From Galeopsis tetrahit (Eukaryota > Streptophyta > Magnoliopsida > Lamiales > Lamiaceae): a stretch of DNA of 64,000 nucleotides. Location: assembly GCA_963675135.1 (NCBI GenBank), contig OY776119.1, positions 45,383,198 to 45,447,197 on the forward strand, written 5' to 3'. The notes beneath the pieces are model-generated. The model did not search any database and was not told the origin of the DNA. It saw only the letters and a list, made by a program, of their open reading frames with translations. Within the stretch, counting starts at the first letter, position 1, and the number at the start of each line of letters is the position of its first letter. The translations under genes and the position numbers were made by a program. Below are positions 1-9,808 of this stretch, piece by piece.

Positions 1-888
1 ATTTTATGCGTATAAAATAGGGAAAATATCACTTTTGGTCACTGAACTTTACCACTTTTCACATTTGGTCACCCACATTTCATCACTATCAAAATTGGTC
101 ACTCACTTATTCGTCACTATCAAAATTGGTCACTCACTTATTCTTTCTCTATCAATTTTGATGCTGCTGTTAGAGAATCCGTCATTTACTAACGGAGAAA
201 AGGTTTTGAGTGCCCACTTTTATTTTTCCTCTTTTAATTCCTTAATCCTAAACCCCTAAACCCATTTTTTTTAAAATTTTACTCAATTTATCTTCAATTA
301 ATATTACTGTTGTGTGGTTAAGAATAGATTATCAAGCCCGAATGAGTATAAATGGGGAAATGAATTCTAATAATTAAATATTTTGAAATAAGTTTCTATT
401 CTCAATCATTATACAAATTCAATATGAAAATCAGTAATTGAAATATTATTCAAAAAAATCTGAAAAAAATAAAACATCAAACTACACACCATAATTATAA
501 AAACGGAGTACATAACTAGTACATGCCCACCACAATTTGACTAATTTGGCTTGCTTTTGTACTCTGTTTTTTTAGATTTTTTTGACTAATTTGGCTTGCT
601 TTTGTACTCTATTTTTTTAGATTTTTTTGAATAATATTTTAATTACTGATTTTCATATTGAATTTGTATAATGATTGAGAATAGAAACTTATTTCAAAAT
701 AGTTAATTATTAGAATTTATTTTCCCATTTATACTTATTCGGGTTTGATAATCTATTTTTAACCACACACCAATAATTTAACCACATTGAAAATAAATTC
801 AGTAAAATTTAAAAAAAAAATGGGTTTAGGGGTTTAGGATTAAGGAATTAAAAGAGGAAAAATAAAAGTGGGCACTCAAAACCTTTTC
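1..888 (+). repeat. 888-bp direct repeat, copy 1 (same as 63113-64000)
   Basis: Base for base, as far as I could compare by eye, this stretch equals 63113-64000, an offset of 63,112. It contains 10 bp of flank, a 9-bp target duplication and most of the foldback element. Because the flank and target duplication are repeated too, the two copies come from one insertion that was duplicated, or from one locus read twice, and not from two independent insertions. The match begins at the first base and runs to the last, so its true limits lie outside the window or are an assembly overlap. Confidence 0.93.
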
Positions 889-1065
889 TCTGTTAGTAAA
901 TGACGGATTCTCTAACAGCAGCATCAAAATTCATAGAGAAAGAATAAGTGAGTGACCAATTTTGATAGTGACGAATAAGTGAGTGACCAATTTTGATAGT
1001 GATGAAACGTGGGTGACCAAATGTGAAAAGTGATAAAGTTCAGTGACCAAAAGTGATATTTTCCC
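20..1065. mobile_element. Mutator-like (MULE) non-autonomous element with ~440-bp inverted ends
   Basis: Two long inverted arms, about 20-462 and 620-1065, surround a spacer of roughly 155 bp that holds a short direct repeat (ctaatttggcttgctttt twice). Both termini read gggaaaatatcac inward. The element is flanked by a perfect 9-bp duplication tataaaata at 11-19 and 1066-1074, the duplication length characteristic of the Mutator superfamily. Subterminal DNA has repeated motifs such as aaaattggtcactcactta. No transposase is encoded, so it must be mobilised in trans. Short reading frames inside the arms are not credible genes. Confidence 0.88.
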
Positions 1066-1254
1066 TATAAAATATTATAAAAAAAAAAAGAAATCATATT
1101 TAATTTGACCCTATCCCCTATGAAATATGAATAAAATCTTTATATTCAACGAACCCATTAATATTTTCTCCATCTTAAAAATTTCATAAAATAATATATA
1201 TTCATAAATTAAATTCAGAGCATTCAAAACATCAAGCATTTAATCAAAACTTTT

Positions 1255-1480
1255 AAACAAACACTTCATAGTTGAGACATCTTCTCTCTGTCCACCTTCA
1301 TAGTAGCTTCATGAGAGAGAGACATAGGGAGATTAAAAATTATCCCCATCGTTTAAATGACAAGAAATATAATGTAAATATTTTGCGAGGAAGATCAGGT
1401 GCAGAGGGACCTTCTGAAATATGTGCAATGAAGTCCATGCTCTTAAGAATAAGGTGGATAAAGGATAGCAATGTATGTTA
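1255..1480. repeat. Duplicated segment (partner 3133-3290 plus 4057-4125), LINE-free copy
   Basis: This segment, from cacttcatagttgagaca to cttaagaataaggtg, recurs at 3133-4125, where a LINE has been inserted. Positions 1397-1416 are therefore the unoccupied version of the LINE target site. It covers the 3' end of the PCO-like remnant read on the minus strand. Confidence 0.85.
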
Positions 1481-1941
1481 CCACCTCTTGTTCGATAAAG
1501 AATAGTTGCATCGCATGGAGCAATCATTTCACAATCTCCTGAAAACACTGGTTTTTAAATTTACCAAAAATTGCAAAGAAATAGAGAATATTATATATGT
1601 GAATTGTAATGCATTTATACAATGAGATTTGAGAGGTCGAACTACAGATGTTCAGTTCGTCGGCTCTCTCTCATGGCTCCTAAATTAACGTCAACACTTC
1701 TACCATTCTGCAGAAACTTCATTGCTCGGTGCCGCTGCAGACATAAATTCTTATATATATATAACACAAAACATATGCCTAAATTTACCAAACCTTGTGA
1801 CAGATCAATAGGCCAAGGAATGTTGATCCAATCATAGGATTTTACACATAACGAGCCATTCAAAAGCTTACTCAGCACTGTCATCCCAGGATGATTATGA
1901 AGAGGAAAGATCGATGGAGGTGGCATACAAATTATCCTCAT
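1333..1941 (-). pseudogene. Plant cysteine oxidase (PCO) gene fragment
   Basis: Minus-strand exons of the cupin-fold plant cysteine oxidases, Fe-dependent thiol dioxygenases that oxidise the N-terminal Cys of ERF-VII factors in the oxygen-sensing N-degron pathway. Exon 1941-1794 follows a tatgcag acceptor, encodes PLHNHPGMTV (metal-ligand histidines) and KSYDW, and ends at a gt donor. A possible exon begins near 1735 after ctgcag. Exon starting at 1540 after ttttcag encodes APCDATILY and GGNIHCY, the conserved C-terminal block. After GGNIHCY the reading departs from the family, so the end is replaced or degenerate. N-terminal exons are not visible upstream, where LTR-like sequence begins near 2070. 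I infer a truncated pseudogene; identity of the family is firm. Confidence 0.8.
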
Positions 1942-2069
1942 CTGCATAAACAAAAATTATTTATCTCAATAATTCAAGTTTGAGGTGGTTCCGAAATTTT
2001 AAAGGGCGAACAATCATACCACACAAGTTGTGGATAGGAAATGGAAATGGGTAAAATAAAAGAAGAGTT

Positions 2070-2575
2070 GCTAGTAGTCTGATCTTGGAGTTCGGTAAAG
2101 TTGATTAAGGTGTAACTCAGCTGATAAGGTTTAGTAGTTTGATTAGGTGTCAACTAATCTGAGATAAGTTTTGGACAACTTACCTGAGTCAAGTCGTCTG
2201 AAGTCTGTTCAGGAGAGTTGGGTCCAAGTCTGCTGAAGCCAACTCAGCTGATCCCAGTTAGTTTGTTAGTTAGTTAGTCGGTTAGTGGCAGTTATCCAAT
2301 GCATTGTACATCTATAAATACACCATCTAGTGCATAGGTTGTAGGTTAGCAAATTCAGAGAGTTTTGAGAGATATCAAGCTTAGTGAATACTTGTAATCT
2401 GTAACTTTCTGTAACTTTCATTTGTGATTAGTGAAGAGAGTCTTCTATCCTCCGTGGACGTAAAATCCGTGTTTTTCTTTGAGTTCTTTATTTGTTTCAA
2501 TTCTTTGCATTTCTAGTTGTCTTGATTTATCATTTGTGAGGAGTTGCTTTGTTTCAATTCTTTTACATTCACAAT
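2070..2575 (+). mobile_element. LTR-like sequence, possible solo LTR
   Basis: The stretch has the look of a plant LTR. A U3-like part rich in aactcagctgat motifs is followed by a TATA box (tctataaatac near 2311), then text of the kind found in R/U5 (gagagttttgagagatatc, tccgtggacg). It starts near tgctagtag and ends near attcaca, but no matching second LTR, primer-binding site or target duplication was found. It could be a solo LTR or a promoter remnant. Confidence 0.4.
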
Positions 2576-2639
2576 ACATATTTTGGGAATAATGTGTAAT
2601 ACTATCCCAAATTTACAACTCTTACTTCCTTCAAGCTAG

Positions 2640-3105
2640 AGACATCTTTCAGAAAATTTAACTCCTGGGATCTTTGGCATCCTCTCTCAAAAGTCATAAG
2701 GCTTTGCTGCCAACATGTTTCATCTGCCACTGTCTTCTTCAAGGTTTTCCCCAATATACAACGTCATACACTTGCCGGATATCATCTGCCAGGGTGCGCC
2801 GTATATTAATGTAGGTTGCATGCATGTGCCATTGATCAGAGCACAAAACGGTTTCTACAATTATATATGAAGAATCAAAATTGAGCCCCCATATATATAA
2901 CAAGGGTGGTTACTGTTATATTATCTTATGTTCTGCTATTATTTTTGTAGTTGTGATTTCAATCGAAATTCAAATTAATTTACCATGTAACTAATTCACC
3001 ATACAGTTATTTTTTCTACCATACCTTTTAGCAAACAAAATATAAAAAATAAATAATATATATGTTGTTCGACTTTAATTCTCTAGTCACCGAAAATTTA
3101 AAAAA
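2640..3105. pseudogene. 5' piece of the Werner-exonuclease-like gene, duplicate of 57715-58095
   Basis: From about 2758 to 3105 the sequence matches 57715-58095 in the same orientation, with small indels. On the minus strand it encodes RRTLADDIRQVYD, the N-terminal block of the exonuclease-like protein at 57227-57781. Beyond that block the reading changes to a different coding-like stretch ending near 2615, interrupted by a stop codon just after VYDVVYWG. Interpretation: a partial copy of the gene's upstream region and start, fused to unrelated sequence. What the following residues come from I do not recognise. Confidence 0.6.
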
Positions 3106-3132
3106 AATATATATATATTATTGATTTTAATC

Positions 3133-4125
3133 AGAACACTTAATAGTTGAGACACCGTCTCTCTGTCCACCTTCATAGTAGCTTCATGAGAGAGAGACAT
3201 AGGGAGATTAAAAATTAGCCTTATCGTTTAAATGACAAGAAATATAATGTAAATATTTTGCCAGGAAGATCAGGTGCAGGGGACCTTCTGCCGACTCGTG
3301 GATTTGGAAGCTATCCAGTGATGGCAAATATTCAGCCAAATCAGCGTACGATGGAATCGAAATGCCAGCCCCGACCCAAATTCTACACGTCAACTCCCGA
3401 GAGGCCCTTCGCAGAATCTGGAATAGCCTAACCCCTTGCAAATTTTATGGGTTAGCATGGAAGGTGATTAGAGAAAGATTGGCGACTATAGGTCCGAACT
3501 AAAGAAACGAAATATCCTTGGAGACAGCGAGGATCTCTCCTGTACTCTCTGCGGTCAAGAAGAGGAGACTATTCAGCACCTCTTCTTCAACTGTGGATTC
3601 TCCGAAAAATTATGGAACCTTTGCTGCAGATGGCTCAACACCAACTCGGCTCTCCACTTCAGCCCGGCGGAACACTTCCTCCAATTCTGCGGGCTAATGA
3701 AAGCCAAACGAAAGACCCCCATCATGATAGTGTGGTTCATTTGGAAAGCTTGAAACGAAAAAATCTTTGCAAACGAGCATCCCAAAGTGGAGAAGATCTT
3801 GGATGACCTCCGATCCCACTGCGTGGAACATCCTCTCTCAGCATAGAACTTGCCCAGCCTCCACATCCTTCAATGACTGGTGCGCAAGCCCTACATTAGT
3901 GTGCTTGTAACAACTCTTGCGATGTTTCTAATGGCTAGGTGTACCTGGTGTTGTAGCACCATTTCTATAATTTCCATGTAACTCTCGAGTGCTTCACTCC
4001 TTTGAGTACGTCTGGTACTCGGTAATATAATTATCTTTTACCTTTAAAAAAAAAAAAGGTGCAAGAGACCTTCTGAAATATGTGCAATGAAGTCCATCCT
4101 CTTAAGAATAAGGTGAATAGCCATG
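3133..4125 (-). pseudogene. Second copy of the PCO 3' segment, split by a LINE
   Basis: Bases 3133-3290 and 4057-4125 together reproduce 1255-1480. On the minus strand they carry the terminal block of the PCO-like remnant (WTSLHIFQK, then PLHLIFLAKYLHYI). The LINE at 3291-4057 separates the two halves. No other PCO exon is present at this second locus, so it is a partial duplication and not a second gene. Confidence 0.7.
3291..4057 (+). mobile_element. 5'-truncated L1-type LINE, 3' end with poly(A)
   Basis: About 767 bp closely matching 43567-44350, the 3' end of the larger LINE. It encodes the zf-RVT region downstream of reverse transcriptase (WIWKLSSDGKYS, then a cysteine/histidine segment with CTLCGQEE) with frame breaks. 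It ends in a 12-A tail at 4046-4057. The target duplication is imperfect: aggtgcaggggaccttctg at 3272-3290 and aggtgcaagagaccttctg at 4057-4075, a length typical of target-primed reverse transcription. 5' truncation is usual for LINE insertions. It is inactive. Confidence 0.88.
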
Positions 4126-4428
4126 GATGTTGGATAAAGAATCATTGGCAAATTCCTAAATAAAACAAATTACTAAATAAAACATTTTAAATTGGCAAAT
4201 TTAGAACTTTCACAAGTGTTAATTTGCCAAGTCTTCGCCATAAAAATAGTATAAGAAAAAAAATTGAATCACATCCTTCAATTATTTTAACGTTGCTTAT
4301 TTAGTTTATGAATTACTCCCTCCGTACTACCTTAATTTTCACACCTACTTTTTCGGTCCTTTAGAAACTCCATCCGTACAATATCTACAATATTACATTT
4401 AATGTAATTATTTTTATGGTACATATTT
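4126..4428. other. AT-rich spacer with half a Stowaway-like MITE
   Basis: No gene is seen. A Stowaway-like terminus (tactccctccgta) starts near 4313 and a second similar motif (actccatccgtacaa) follows near 4369, suggesting one broken MITE, or two. The sequence then runs directly into the truncated end of the Copia gag region. Confidence 0.45.
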
Positions 4429-6567
4429 TTATGGGATGGGCCTTAATCCATTCAGTTGAGGTTGCCTCATTTGAGTTGGCCTTTTCTGAACAGATTTTGG
4501 ACAACCCCACTGATGAGAATTCAGATAGGTTGAGCATCCATTGGTTCTACCTTTCTGAACCTCATTTCTTCTGTAAGCAATGTTCTTAACCTTTTCCTTA
4601 GGTATTGGTTTAGAAGCATTGTGTACTGGAGTAGGTATAAAGATTCCTTTACCCTTTTCCTTGATCAGTGGTTGATTTACTTCCATTTCATTTTGTTGTG
4701 CCACTGATCTTACAAAAGTCATCTTAGAATTGCTTGATGAGACAATACTAAGACCAGGTGAGGGTTCAAATGGATTATAGTCTAATCCACCTTTTTGAGC
4801 AAATGGTCTTTGAAACCCTTGAATTTCTTCTATTGCTTTAGCAGATTTATTCAAGGCAGACATCTTCATTTTTAAGCTCCCCTCACTTAATTTAAGAGTA
4901 TCAAATTCACTAGAGAGATTGTCACATTTAGCTTGAAGGATTCTAAGATCAAAATCCTTTTTCCTCCAGGCCAGTTCTTGTTCATCAATCAACTTTTGTT
5001 GTTTAGTGACTTTGAGAGACATTTCATCATGTTCTCTCACAGTTTGTTGATACAACTCAGTTGATTTAATGTCAAATTTTGGTTCAGGAAGGTTGGGAGT
5101 TTGAACTTTAGAATTCAAAAGCTCATTTTCTCTTAGTGCCATATTGCATACCTCTTGTAGTCTGGTGAAATCCTCAAGTAACTTCCCAAAGTTGAGTTTC
5201 AAGTGGATTTCACTGGACTCATGTGTGTTATTTGAAGAATTGGAAGATGAACATACCTCTTCATTTTTGAATGCCATTTGACAGTCATCATCACTGTCAC
5301 TGTTGGAGAATAGTCCATCATCAGAAGAGTAGACACTCTCTTCACTTGCTGATTCTCCAGCTACCATGGCCTTCCTGTTGTTCAGCCTTTTGTCTCTTTT
5401 GTTCTGCCTTTCTTTTCTTTCTTTGGCACTTAGGTCAGGACAATCATACTGAAAGTGACCCTTTTTCTGGCAGTTGTAACAAACATCTTCATCATCATTT
5501 TTCTTGCTTGAGGACTCCTTCCTCCTTGATGATGATGGTTCACCTTTGCTGTACTTCTTTCTGTCAGCATATCTGTCTTCTTTCTTTTCATTAGAGACTT
5601 TGTCCTTTGATTTGTTGTCAGGAGAGCTGAATCTCCTTCTGGTTCTGTTGTCTTGGTAGAACTTTTTGTATGTACCAAATCTGGAGTTGAGCTTATCAAA
5701 TCTCCTTTCCATAAGTGCCAGCTCCTCCTTCATTTCAGATTTTGAAACAGATTGAGAGGATCTTAGAGTATTCTTCTTTTCTGTTTCAGCAGCTTTGAAG
5801 GCAACACCTTTGCTTGAGGAGGATGGCTCATCAGGCACCTTCTTTCTGTTCAGATCAAACTCATATGCTTTGAGTTCTGAGAAAACTTGCTGCATCGGCA
5901 TGTTGTCAAGATTGCTGGTATTTTGCATCATGACAGAGTATATGTCCCACTTTGATGTGAGACTTCTCAGAATCTTCAAAGCAATTTCTCTTTTGGCATA
6001 GAACTTGCCAAGAGAGTTTATCTCATTCATGATGTCAGTGAATCTGCCATCAAGATGATCAATAGTTTCATTGGCTTCCATAGAGAATTGTTCATATTTT
6101 TGGATAGCCACCTGAAGTTTGTTTTCTTTTATCTTTTGGGTACCTTCACACATAAGTACTAAGGTGTCCCAAATCTCTTTAGCTGTTGTGCAGTGGTATA
6201 CTCTACCCATCACTGCATCCGGAATAGTCTGGTACAATGTGTTCATGGCAATGTAGTTCAGGTTGTGCCTTTTTCTTTCTTCAGCTGTAAACTCATCCTC
6301 ATCCTTTGGTAGCAACTCCTTTGGATCTGCTTTCTGAGCATCAGTGAGCTTGGGATTTGCTTTGTTGAATGTGAAGGGCCCTCTAGTGATGACTTTGAGC
6401 ATTTCATCATGCTGGCAAGCAAGATGTGCCCTCATCCTGATCTTCCAGAAATCATAATTCTCAATTGAGAACATTGACAGTTTGTGATGAGAAATATGAT
6501 TGACTTGGTTTGGACCCATGTTGTTGATGGTGTTAACAGCATCTCCTGGAACTGCATTATTAGCCAT
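4429..6567 (-). CDS. Copia retrotransposon Gag (712 aa), SIRE/Maximus-like
   Basis: Capsid-like Gag of a Ty1/Copia element, which would package element RNA. Residues ~30-230 form the UBN2/Copia-gag region (ENYDFWKIRMRAHL near the start, KEIWDTLVLMCEGT, then EFDLNRKK). A single CCHC zinc knuckle, CYNCQKKGHFQYDC, lies near residue 362, preceded by a Lys/Arg/Ser-rich nucleic-acid-binding stretch and followed by an acidic stretch and a predicted coiled coil (~460-590). The long C-terminal extension after the knuckle fits the SIRE/Maximus group. The start at 6567 lies about 130 bp downstream of the primer-binding site. The frame has no internal stop, but protease, integrase and RT are missing: the element breaks off at 4429. 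The Gag frame is intact while the rest is lost. Confidence 0.9.
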   Translation of the reverse strand: MANNAVPGDAVNTINNMGPNQVNHISHHKLSMFSIENYDFWKIRMRAHLACQHDEMLKVITRGPFTFNKANPKLTDAQKADPKELLPKDEDEFTAEERKRHNLNYIAMNTLYQTIPDAVMGRVYHCTTAKEIWDTLVLMCEGTQKIKENKLQVAIQKYEQFSMEANETIDHLDGRFTDIMNEINSLGKFYAKREIALKILRSLTSKWDIYSVMMQNTSNLDNMPMQQVFSELKAYEFDLNRKKVPDEPSSSSKGVAFKAAETEKKNTLRSSQSVSKSEMKEELALMERRFDKLNSRFGTYKKFYQDNRTRRRFSSPDNKSKDKVSNEKKEDRYADRKKYSKGEPSSSRRKESSSKKNDDEDVCYNCQKKGHFQYDCPDLSAKERKERQNKRDKRLNNRKAMVAGESASEESVYSSDDGLFSNSDSDDDCQMAFKNEEVCSSSNSSNNTHESSEIHLKLNFGKLLEDFTRLQEVCNMALRENELLNSKVQTPNLPEPKFDIKSTELYQQTVREHDEMSLKVTKQQKLIDEQELAWRKKDFDLRILQAKCDNLSSEFDTLKLSEGSLKMKMSALNKSAKAIEEIQGFQRPFAQKGGLDYNPFEPSPGLSIVSSSNSKMTFVRSVAQQNEMEVNQPLIKEKGKGIFIPTPVHNASKPIPKEKVKNIAYRRNEVQKGRTNGCSTYLNSHQWGCPKSVQKRPTQMRQPQLNGLRPIP

Positions 6568-6695
6568 CTCTATAGAAATAGAATCAGATTAACACAAATA
6601 AGTTTTTCAGAAATTTGGATCAGTTCAGTGACCACAGAAATAATGTGATTTTGAAAATCAGTTGGATTTTCAGAAGCAGTGGTCTATGAACCCCT

Positions 6696-6707
6696 GCTCT
6701 GATACCA
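6696..6707 (-). other. Primer-binding site for initiator tRNA-Met
   Basis: On the minus strand this reads tggtatcagagc, complementary to the 3' end of initiator methionine tRNA, the usual Copia primer. It lies two bases from the LTR end and upstream of the gag start at 6567, fixing the element's orientation. Confidence 0.9.
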
Positions 6708-6709
6708 CT

Positions 6710-8268
6710 TGTTGGTTCTTGTTGGAGTATGACACAAGTGTATGGGGGGGGGGGAATGCACTTGTGTATGCAAATTCTTTTCTTTTTAACAAACTGGTCT
6801 TATCAGGCAGGTTGTCTCACAACTAGCATGAGTGTGAACTTTGATAGATACTTGTCCTACTGATTACTATTAAGTGATCAGTTGGCTAAATATCTAAAAG
6901 AGTTGCTAAGTGCGGAATGTGGTTGGCCTTTGACTCAAAGTAATACTCCAAATTGATTTCTAAGAAACACAGTTATCAGGGACTTTGTCCAAAACAGTTT
7001 TTATTAACTTACTGAGTTTTGCTCTTTGAAATGTGATTGAATGTAAGTGCAATAAAGAGTGCAGTAAGTAAATGACACACAAGTTTATAGTGGTTCAGAG
7101 ACTCAAGCTCCTACATCCACTTTCCCTGATTGAACAGGATAATTCCTTCACAATGGAATTAGCTTATTTTATAGTGCCAAGGTGCACTGATCAACAACAC
7201 TCTCTTAGTGCTTTGATAATCTGAGTCCTAGTGCTCAATCTCTTTGAGTTAAGACTGTGTTTCACAATAAAAGTCCTTAACTCCTCACTTCTACAACAAA
7301 CTCTCTCTTCACTAAATGAGATAAGGGTTTGAGGTTTGGTTCCAACTAATAGAGATATCCTTTACAATAAGAACAGTGTAAAGGCTTAGAATATCTCAAT
7401 GCTAAGCTTTGGATATTACAAAGACTGGCTTAGCTATTTGAAGTGATTCAGGAAACTTGGGATTCTGAAGAACATCTTGGTTTCCTTTGATTTGCTTGAT
7501 GATAGTTTGATAGCAAGTAGTTGGATGTTTGAATCCCTTGATCACTTTTGTATTTATAGACAAATCTGAACAACTAACCGTTGGAGGGATGACAATTCAA
7601 ATATGTCTATTTGTAGCACCATTGAAACGGTTATGAAGTTTGGCATTCTTTTATCCACTGTGTAAAAGCTTCTTCAATGGTTGATAGAATGAATGTGTTG
7701 ACTTCTGAAAAATGCGACTGAGATGACTTGTGTCAGATTCCAAATATGCACATTTCCCAAGGTTGATTTGTGGCAAACTCTACACTCAACCAATGGTCAG
7801 ATGGGACAACTTCCCTGAACATTCCTGCTGCAACTTTAGAATGTTCCAACATTCATTCAATGCTTCTATCTTTAATGCTTTAAGTCTTCAATGCTTGGTT
7901 CAGGCATGATTGGCAATAAATGCTTCATTGAATGTGTCTTCTGTGAACTTATCTTTCAATGCTCTTGATCATTTGCATTTCAACTAGATCTGATCATTTG
8001 CATTTATGAGCATTGCCTTAACACTCTTGATCTTTTCAGCTCAGTTGTCCACTTGGTCAGCTTGTCCTGAAAGCTCTGTAACTTTGGCCTATAACCTTAA
8101 CACTTATCAAGCTGCCTAACATTTCAGCTTTGCACAACTATCCTGAACTCTAAAATCTCACAACATTTCTGAGATTTTTAACTTAAGCATTCTACTTACT
8201 CAAGTATTCTGAGACAACTTGTCTGAACTAGACTTGAGCATATCTCAACTAATCTGAACATCATCAAT
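6710..8268 (-). mobile_element. Long 5' LTR (family B) of the truncated Copia element
   Basis: In plus-strand reading the LTR begins tgttgg next to the primer-binding site and runs to about 8268, where Gypsy sequence begins. A TATA-like box, tctataaatac on the minus strand, lies near 7553-7563. About 7080-7190 holds the block tagtggttcagagactcaa, also present at 38949. The ~1.5-kb length agrees with SIRE/Maximus elements. A short g run lies at 6745-6755. The outer end is approximate because no second LTR is present to align. Confidence 0.75.
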
Positions 8269-8353
8269 CAGGGGTTTTGGTATCCAAATCAAAATCATTT
8301 TATTCCCAAAAAAGGTGTATATCTCTTTCTGTTTATCCTTCCGCTACGTTAGT

Positions 8354-9808
8354 TGGTATAACGAGACAGGTACGATGCCTCCCCGCTGCCAGCCCCCCCT
8401 TAATACCGCCGCCGATGCCCAGCATGAAGCAGTCGCTGAGTTGGGTCGTCAAGTGGCCGCCCTCACGGCGGTCCTCGAGGAGCTTCGCCAAGCCGCCGCC
8501 AACAACGTCCCGGCTTGGCGAAAGGACCATCATCCGCCCGGACATCAGCCCGACGTTCACCGTCAATGCCGCTAACCTCCCAAGGCGCGTTCACCACAGC
8601 ATCCTGCGTCGGATCCGGATGATGAAGAAACCATGTCGGACATCAACCCCTTCGCCCCCTAACCCGAGAGCCCCGGTCGCGAGGAGACGATGATCGACGA
8701 TGGGAGAACGATTTCAAACTTGAGATCCCTGAATTCACCGGAGGTCTCGACCGTGTGAATTCTTTGACTGGATCACCACGGTCGAGGGCCCCTTGGACTT
8801 TAAGGATGTCCCTAATAATTGCCGTGTAGCCCTGGTGGCGACCCGTTTCTGCCAACGGGCCTCGTCAAGGGAGAAGCAGATCAAGAAGTCACGTATGCGC
8901 GAGGGCAAGCCCCAGATCGTTTCATGGGGTAAATTTCGCAAACACATGGAGCGCGAATTCCTCCCCCAAAACTATGCTTGCATACCATATCAGCGATTGC
9001 ACTCTCTTCGCCAAGGCAACAGATCGGTAGATGCCTATAAAGAGGAGTTTTATCAATTCTTATCTCGAATTGATGTTCGCGATTCGCAGGCCCAACTAGT
9101 GTCACGTTATTTGGGTGGCTTGAAACCTGGTATTCAAGAAACCCTCACACTACTGGTCCCCTTGTCCGTCTCCGAGGCGCATCAGCGAGCTCTCCTGATT
9201 GAGCAGCAAGGCACTCGCCGCCCCAGGGGAGCAGGTACCTTCCTGCTCGCTTCCAACCGCCACCACCCTCCTCGACATCCTCCCAACGACCAGCCCCTAC
9301 CGACCCATGCCAACACCCACAATACACGACTCCGGGTCCTCCTCGATACGTTGTTTTGCGTGTGGCGAGGCTGGGCATCGCCATTCCGCCTGCCCGCGTG
9401 CTCGCCAGCGCGCACTACTCATGGATGATTGGGAGACCACCAATTACGATGGCCTACCTGTGTTTAATACGAAAATGTCCGATGATATGCCAGAAGAACA
9501 TTTGGATGGGGCCGTGGGCCAACTGCTCGTCCTTCGCCGAGCGTGCCTAACACCGAAGTGCTCCTCGCCCATTGATGAGCAGCGTCACCACATCTTCACC
9601 TCTACCTGCACTATTGATGGTAAGATTTGTCGCTTCATCATTGATTCGAGTTCGTGTGAAAATGTAATTGCTGCTGACGCTGTAAGTAAGTTAAACTTAT
9701 CCACGGAATCTCATCCTTTCCCTTACACTTTGGCGTGGATTCAAAGGGGAAACTCTATTAGAATTGATCGTCGTGTATTGGTTTCCTTTTCCATTGGCAG
9801 TAAATACA
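8354..9808 (+). pseudogene. Ty3/Gypsy gag-protease remnant
   Basis: GC-rich compared with its surroundings. A degenerate primer-binding site (tggtataacgagacagg near 8354) precedes an ATG at 8374 (MPPRCQPPLN), and the first frame stops at 8574. Retrotransposon-gag homology continues in other frames: FCQRASSR and EREFLPQNY to YLGGLKPGIQETL (about 8800-9200). A CCHC knuckle follows (CFACGEAGHRHSAC, near 9353), then an aspartic protease core with FIIDSSSCENVI (about 9634). The family motif D-S/T-G here reads DSS, so the active site is altered. Several frameshifts are needed to join these parts. The coding region stops at 9808, where a CACTA terminus begins; no RT or integrase follows. Confidence 0.82.

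Noticed and set aside
1272..1505. Plus-strand open frame over the PCO exon
   Set aside because: It is antisense to the conserved minus-strand exon; no domain and no homologous reading.
5271..5594. His/Cys-rich plus-strand frame
   Set aside because: Shadow of the Copia gag on the minus strand opposite its Ser/Lys/Asp-rich stretch.
9145..9415. Gly/Trp-rich minus-strand frames
   Set aside because: They lie antisense to the Gypsy gag and show no family resemblance.
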